Assembly: GCA_034509735.1 (NCBI GenBank)
Contig: JACGWO010000012.1
Span: 6,322,367 to 6,386,366 of the forward strand
Reading direction: 5' to 3'
DNA: 64,000 nucleotides
Source: Sesamum alatum
Lineage: Eukaryota; Streptophyta; Magnoliopsida; Lamiales; Pedaliaceae
The notes below the pieces were generated by a model. That model saw only the letters and a program-made list of their open reading frames with translations, searched no databases and had not been told where the DNA came from. The position numbers and the translations under genes are program-made. How positions within the stretch are numbered: the first letter of the stretch is position 1; every line of letters starts with the position of its first letter. Positions 61,101-64,000 of the stretch are shown in pieces.

Positions 61101-61536
61101 GAATCGGCCTGAAAATGAATCAGCCACGAAAGCACCCAGAATTGGCAAAAGCGACGACGTTCCGTACCACGCATTCAAGGTAGCCGCCGCTGTGGCGGTT
61201 GGTTGCCCCAACTCTTTAGTCAGATAACTGATTAAATTTGAACTTATTCCGTAATATGCGACTAGCTCCGCCACTCCAGCAACTAAAGTTTCAACATAGA
61301 AAAGGAAAATTCAGCGATGTAGAAAATAATAAACTCACAACTATACAAAACGACGCGAAATTCTTAATGTATCTGATTCAGACCGTACCTGTGATGAAAG
61401 AAGCAGATTTCCAGCAGCCGGATTTCGATCGGACGGCTGGCCGGCCCTTAAAGTCGACGGCGCCAGTCACGACGTCCTTCAGTAGCGGGAACTCCGCCTC
61501 AGAGATTTCATCTCCGGTGGCCTTACTGATAGTCAT
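51519..61536 (-). CDS. NRT1/PTR family transporter, NPF5.10-like, four exons, intact
   Basis: Exons: 61,389-61,536; 61,065-61,282; 52,484-53,013; 51,519-52,335. They sum to 1,713 bp and join in frame to 570 residues plus stop. Introns of 106, 8,051 and 148 bp have GT/AG ends. The start [19 protein letters not shown] is the first ATG after a CT-rich leader. Recognised family stretches: [105 protein letters not shown] and [10 protein letters not shown]. About 12 membrane helices with a central loop are expected. The family moves nitrate, peptides, hormones or glucosides with protons, usually at plasma or vacuolar membranes; the substrate here is unknown. The usual ExxER motif of helix 1 reads GVAEL. 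Intron 2 carries three transposable elements. NPF5.10 similarity is from memory of the Arabidopsis protein, not a search. Confidence 0.95.
53311..54613. mobile_element. Mutator-like element with GC-rich core, in NPF intron 2
   Basis: Inverted ends begin GGGCAAAT(C/T)GCAATTTACC and stay similar for about 90 bp. The flanks TAAAATTAG (53,302-53,310) and TAAAATTAT (54,614-54,622) form a 9-bp duplication with one change. The arms have 'aatcaacggttta'-type phrases, as in the elements at 4,814 and 62,744. There is no transposase. Confidence 0.85.
53815..54255. other. GC-rich core of the intronic Mutator-like element
   Basis: A strongly GC-rich block between AT-rich arms, with an imperfect tandem repeat (units near 54,095-54,145 and 54,158-54,205 sharing 'gcggcggtgctg', 'gtttaggcaggagggtgg' and 'ctggcgacg'). 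Short ORFs exist (53,949-54,161) without a recognised domain. It may be a degraded captured gene fragment. Confidence 0.5.
54767..55768. mobile_element. PIF/Harbinger-like non-autonomous element in NPF intron 2
   Basis: The 20-bp inverted ends GAGGGTGTTTGGCTAAGCTT are perfect. The 3-bp duplication TTA (54,764-54,766 and 55,769-55,771) is the preferred Harbinger/Tourist target. The subterminal parts contain 'aacatcttataag' repeats in both orientations. The inside is AT-rich with a CT run (55,062-55,110) and a TA run (55,111-55,134). No coding. Confidence 0.75.
55888..56664 (+). other. MULE region between left inverted repeat and transposase
   Basis: No convincing coding gene. A short candidate first exon starts at 56,195 ([17 protein letters not shown]) and ends at a good donor (ACGGTAAG, 56,246), so a leader exon is possible. 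The following 400 bp are T-rich, like an intron, and end shortly before the transposase-like ATG at 56,665. Confidence 0.45.
56665..59761 (+). pseudogene. MULE transposase (MURA/MuDR type), multiple frameshifts
   Basis: The transposase cuts and inserts MULE ends. In order: an N-terminal MuDR-like region (MTINYGGE, then [13 protein letters not shown] in another frame, 56,665-56,760); an acidic stretch (57,126-57,370); a MuDR DNA-binding domain ([27 protein letters not shown], 57,374-57,600); and the DDE core with [10 protein letters not shown] (57,945), MSDNRK (58,140) and [10 protein letters not shown] (58,210). [17 protein letters not shown] (58,440) follows, then a SWIM zinc finger, [14 protein letters not shown] (58,735). 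Last is a zinc knuckle, [13 protein letters not shown] (59,070), whose first Cys is Tyr. Frames shift near 57,110, 57,372, 57,985, 58,160, 58,410 and 58,700. One or two 3' introns are present. It is not active as it stands. Confidence 0.88.
59143..59412 (+). repeat. Duplicated intron-exon block in the MULE transposase gene
   Basis: Two units (about 59,143-59,245 and 59,310-59,412) share CCACAGAAA(T/C)TGCAGGTATACAT and a T-rich section, and end in TTATTGTTCTTGACAGGTAAGAAG. Each has consensus donor and acceptor dinucleotides. Confidence 0.75.
59762..60293. other. MULE 3' region between the two convergent genes
   Basis: No separate gene. It would hold the transposase 3' UTR (plus) and the GRF gene 3' UTR (minus). 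A short repeat 'atgccacattttttggc' / 'tcccatattttttgctc' type occurs near 59,905 and 59,955. Confidence 0.5.
60294..60611 (-). CDS. GRF-type zinc-finger protein carried by the MULE, two exons
   Basis: Exon 1 (60,497-60,611) and exon 2 (60,294-60,406) join in frame across a GT/AG intron of 90 bp, giving 75 residues. The protein has the GRF pattern: [38 protein letters not shown], then [14 protein letters not shown]. The four expected zinc ligands (C-C-C-C) are present. GRF fingers bind single-stranded nucleic acid in known cell proteins; small plant GRF proteins are numerous and mostly uncharacterised. The gene ends at a TGA. The same frame past the TGA continues about 35 more codons with basic residues, then a hydrophobic [15 protein letters not shown], as in relatives with a C-terminal membrane helix, so the TGA may be a premature stop. 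The right inverted repeat about 250 bp upstream is the likely promoter. Confidence 0.72.
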
Positions 61537-61629
61537 TCCCCCTCTTTCTCTCTTTTTCTCTCTCTCTTTCTCTTTTGTCTAAGCTGCAGAGTGCAGACGA
61601 TTGGCGGTGCTACATGCAGAGATGATAAA
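61537..61629 (-). promoter_or_regulatory. 5' leader of the NPF gene with CT-rich tract
   Basis: On the minus strand the region upstream of the ATG is purine-rich as a whole (the plus strand reads 'cctctttctctctttttctctc' type at 61,541-61,580). It is AG-rich on the coding strand. The first transposable element begins at 61,630. No clear TATA box lies in these 93 bases. Confidence 0.45.
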
Positions 61630-62124
61630 AGGATTAAATATAATTTTCCACATGTATATTTTGTATTTTGTCATTTTATTTTTTTATTTTTTAGAATAGC
61701 AAATAGATCCTATAATTTTTTAATTTTTCATGAATTTAGTCCTTCAGTCGACGGAGTTTGCAAATATTGCCGATTTTTTTTTTTAATTTGACGCTTTTGT
61801 TCTCATTGGTCAATTTAATCGATCAAAATCATGAAAAATTATAAGTTACAGAACCTATTTGCTACACTAGAAAGATAAAGGACTAAAACACCAAAATATA
61901 AAAGATATAGGACGAAAATTCGGTTCCATACTGACAGTAATTTGACCAATGGGAACAAAAGCCCCAAATTAAAAAAAAATCCAGTCACATTTGCAAACTC
62001 AGATGATTGAAGGACCAAAATCACAAAAAATTAAAAAGTTACAGGACATATTTGCTAATCTAGAAAGATAAAGGATAAAACGTCAAAATACAAAAGATAC
62101 GAGACGAAAAATGCATTTAAGCCT
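61630..62124. mobile_element. Foldback (MULE/MITE-like) element in the NPF upstream region
   Basis: Long inverted arms of about 190 bp: AGG(A/C)TTAAAT outer ends, shared TTTGTATTTTG, ATTAGCAAAT, GTCCTTCA and TTTGCAAAT phrases. A third partial arm copy lies at about 61,830-61,930. I see no clear 9-bp duplication. It is entirely non-coding. Confidence 0.7.
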
Positions 62125-62743
62125 AATTTTAAATTATAAAATATAAAAAAACAATAATTATTTTTTTAATATAAAGTGATTTTTTATTTATTTAATATAT
62201 TTTAATTTATAATAATATAAAACACTTTAATTCAACAAAAATTGAACAAATAAATACATAAAGAGATCAAAATAAATAAAGAATGAGGCAAAATAAACAA
62301 CTGAAGTATGAGACAAGAGAGAAGTAAGAAAATTATATAAATAGATTGGTTAAATTATTTTAAAAGTAAAGTGAATTAATTATTGGCGGTGTTGATATTT
62401 TGTATATAGTCTTGAATGCAAAATATATATTTAGATAGTTTTAGCATTTGGTGTAGTATTATCCACAAAAATCCCTTTCTCATTTTTAGGTGCTTTTAAT
62501 ATTCTTATTATTATACCACGTGCGCCTTATGCCCTTTTTATTGTTTTATAATTATCATACATATAAAATAACTTATCCAAATTTAATCCTAATATGATAA
62601 TTTTGATAATTGAAAAACATTTAGATATAAACTATTTTGCGTTTGTTGTTTTTCTATTCATTGCATCTAATTTACTTTTGTTGGTAAATAGATCAAAAAA
62701 AGATATTAGCCATAGCTTCATATAATAATGTTACTTTTCCTTT
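62125..62743. other. Upstream AT-rich region without genes
   Basis: Very AT-rich non-coding DNA between two elements. It may hold distal promoter sequence of the NPF gene; I see no ORF or structured element. Confidence 0.5.
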
Positions 62744-63944
62744 GGGTAAAAACCATTTTACCCCCCTTGTTTCTCATAAAATAGTTTTAAAAAAAAAATC
62801 CTGTGATAAGTTAATTAGCAAAAAATTCTCATGTAATAAAAATAAATAGGCAAAATACCCCACTAAGTTGAATTTATGGTACACGCGCCAATGATGTGTG
62901 TATTTTTCATTTTTTAAATGCAAAATGACAAAAATCCCCTTATTTATCAACCATTGGGTATTACTTTATAAGAATCAACGGTTTATATTTAAGTAATACA
63001 AATCAAAGATCCAAATTTATCAAATTAAAATTGAACGTTTAGATTTAATTAACAAATCTATGGTCTATATTTTCTTTGATCAAAATGAGTGGCCCAGATT
63101 CTATTTAATTTAAATCAACAGTTCATATTTAAAATATATATAATATATAAAATATATAACTAAAATCATATATATGTAATATATATGTATACAATTAAAA
63201 TATTTATATATATAGATATATATATATATATAAAAGAAAGATGGCCGCCGCTAGGTCCATCCACGGCGGCTGAAGAAAGGGGACGCGAGGGGTTGGGGCG
63301 GGGGGAAGCATAAGGCGGCGAAGGCTGAGGGGGAAGGGGGGAAGATCGTGAAGACGAGGGAGGCGACGGGTTGCAGGGGCGGCGGGGGCTGAGAGGGAGT
63401 GGAAGGCGACCAGGGCTGAGGGGGAGCAGAAGGCGGCGGCAATGTTGGTAAAGGCTGAAGAAGACGGCAGCAACGACGTAAGTTGATGACAGAGGAAGGG
63501 GTTGGTGGGGTGGGGGGAAGGGGAAGGGGAAGGGTTTGCCGTCAGGGAAGGCGTGCAGGGGGAAAGAATTTTCATTTTTTTTTTTTTGTTTTTAACATTT
63601 TTAATTTTTTTGAATTATAAATTTAATTTATTTTATATAAATTTAGTATTATATAGTTTTGAGATTTATTTATTTATTTATTTCCATTTAGATAGATTTT
63701 TTTTTAATTTAAAGAGGAAAACCTGGATCATTGATCTTACCAATTAAGATCCTACAGCTGATGATAAAAGGTATAAATGTAATTGATTAATAAAAAAATA
63801 AAAATGAGCGCGTATAGTGCACTCATCATATCAGAGGTAATTACCTATTTATTTTTTTAACGAGGGGATTTTTGTTAATTAATTTATCACATGAGGGTTT
63901 TTTAATTATTTTTGAAAATACACGGGCTAAACTGGTTTTTACCC
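62744..63944. mobile_element. Mutator-like element with GC-rich core, upstream of the NPF gene
   Basis: Inverted ends start GGGTAAAAACCA, flanked by a perfect 10-bp repeat CTTTTCCTTT (62,734-62,743 and 63,945-63,954), which fits a 9-bp duplication plus one matching base. The arms carry 'aatcaacggtt'-type phrases and a GC-rich core (63,240-63,565). Same layout as the elements at 4,814 and 53,311. No transposase. Confidence 0.82.
63240..63565. other. GC-rich core of the upstream Mutator-like element
   Basis: Purine-rich GC block on the plus strand (repeated 'aaggcggcg', 'ggctgaggggga'). On the minus strand it gives an open frame (63,204-63,575) rich in Pro, Ser, Ala and Leu, without a recognised domain. 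Low complexity makes a real gene unlikely; a captured fragment is possible. Confidence 0.45.
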
Positions 63945-64000
63945 CTTTTCCTTTATAAACGAAAATTATTTGACTTAAAACATTGGATTCTTTATTTTAC

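Noticed and set aside
1..64000. CRISPR array, prophage, tRNA or rRNA genes
   Set aside because: Repeats found are transposon ends or microsatellites; no regular spacer array, no cloverleaf-like gene and no rRNA-like block was recognised by eye.

Overview
This is nuclear DNA of a flowering plant, probably a eudicot; the species cannot be named from sequence alone. The evidence is AT-rich non-coding DNA, spliced genes with GT/AG introns, plant-type Ty1/copia, Ty3/gypsy, CACTA and Mutator-like elements, and one plant transporter gene of the NRT1/PTR (NPF) family. I see no bacterial-type operons, CRISPR arrays, rRNA or tRNA genes.

Region 1 (1 to about 50,980) is a nest of transposable elements with no host gene. 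The outermost layer is copia B (minus strand, 5' part at 47,004-50,981; its other half must lie left of the window). Copia A (end of 5' LTR at 1-31, 3' LTR ending at 47,003) sits inside copia B. Inside copia A, from left to right, are: a CACTA-like fragment (about 558-1,585); a gag-only Tat/Athila-type LTR element (3,035-20,887, TSD GGGTT); copia C with both LTRs (21,214-30,585, TSD ATACA); a hAT-like MITE with a tandem duplication (30,586-32,086); a decayed chromovirus-like gypsy remnant (about 32,664-40,245) that holds a solo LTR of the copia C family (37,062-39,375, TSD AAATC); and a truncated inverted CACTA copy (40,246-44,523). One LTR of the gag-only element holds a solo LTR (TSD CAAGC) and a Mutator-like element (4,814-16,270), which holds a second Mutator-like element (6,019-16,075, 9-bp TSD), which holds a full-length CACTA transposon (6,270-15,899, TSD GTA). 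That chain is six levels deep. All element genes seen here carry stops or frameshifts.

Region 2 (51,519-61,536, minus strand) is the only intact host gene: a four-exon NPF5.10-like transporter whose exons join in frame to 570 codons. Its second intron is about 8 kb and holds three elements: a Mutator-like element with a GC-rich core (53,311-54,613), a PIF/Harbinger-like element (54,767-55,768, TSD TTA) and a larger MULE (about 55,782-60,964). The MULE has a frameshifted MURA-type transposase on the plus strand and a small spliced GRF zinc-finger gene on the minus strand.

Region 3 (61,537-64,000) is the NPF upstream region. It has a pyrimidine-rich leader, a foldback element about 95 bp upstream of the start codon, and another Mutator-like element with a GC-rich core (62,744-63,944).

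The most notable points are the insertion order readable from target-site duplications, an intact transporter gene spanning a transposase-bearing intron, its degenerate ExxER proton-coupling motif, the GRF zinc-finger gene inside the MULE, and mosaic divergence between the two LTRs of copia C. I found no clear sign of a completely new kind of system.
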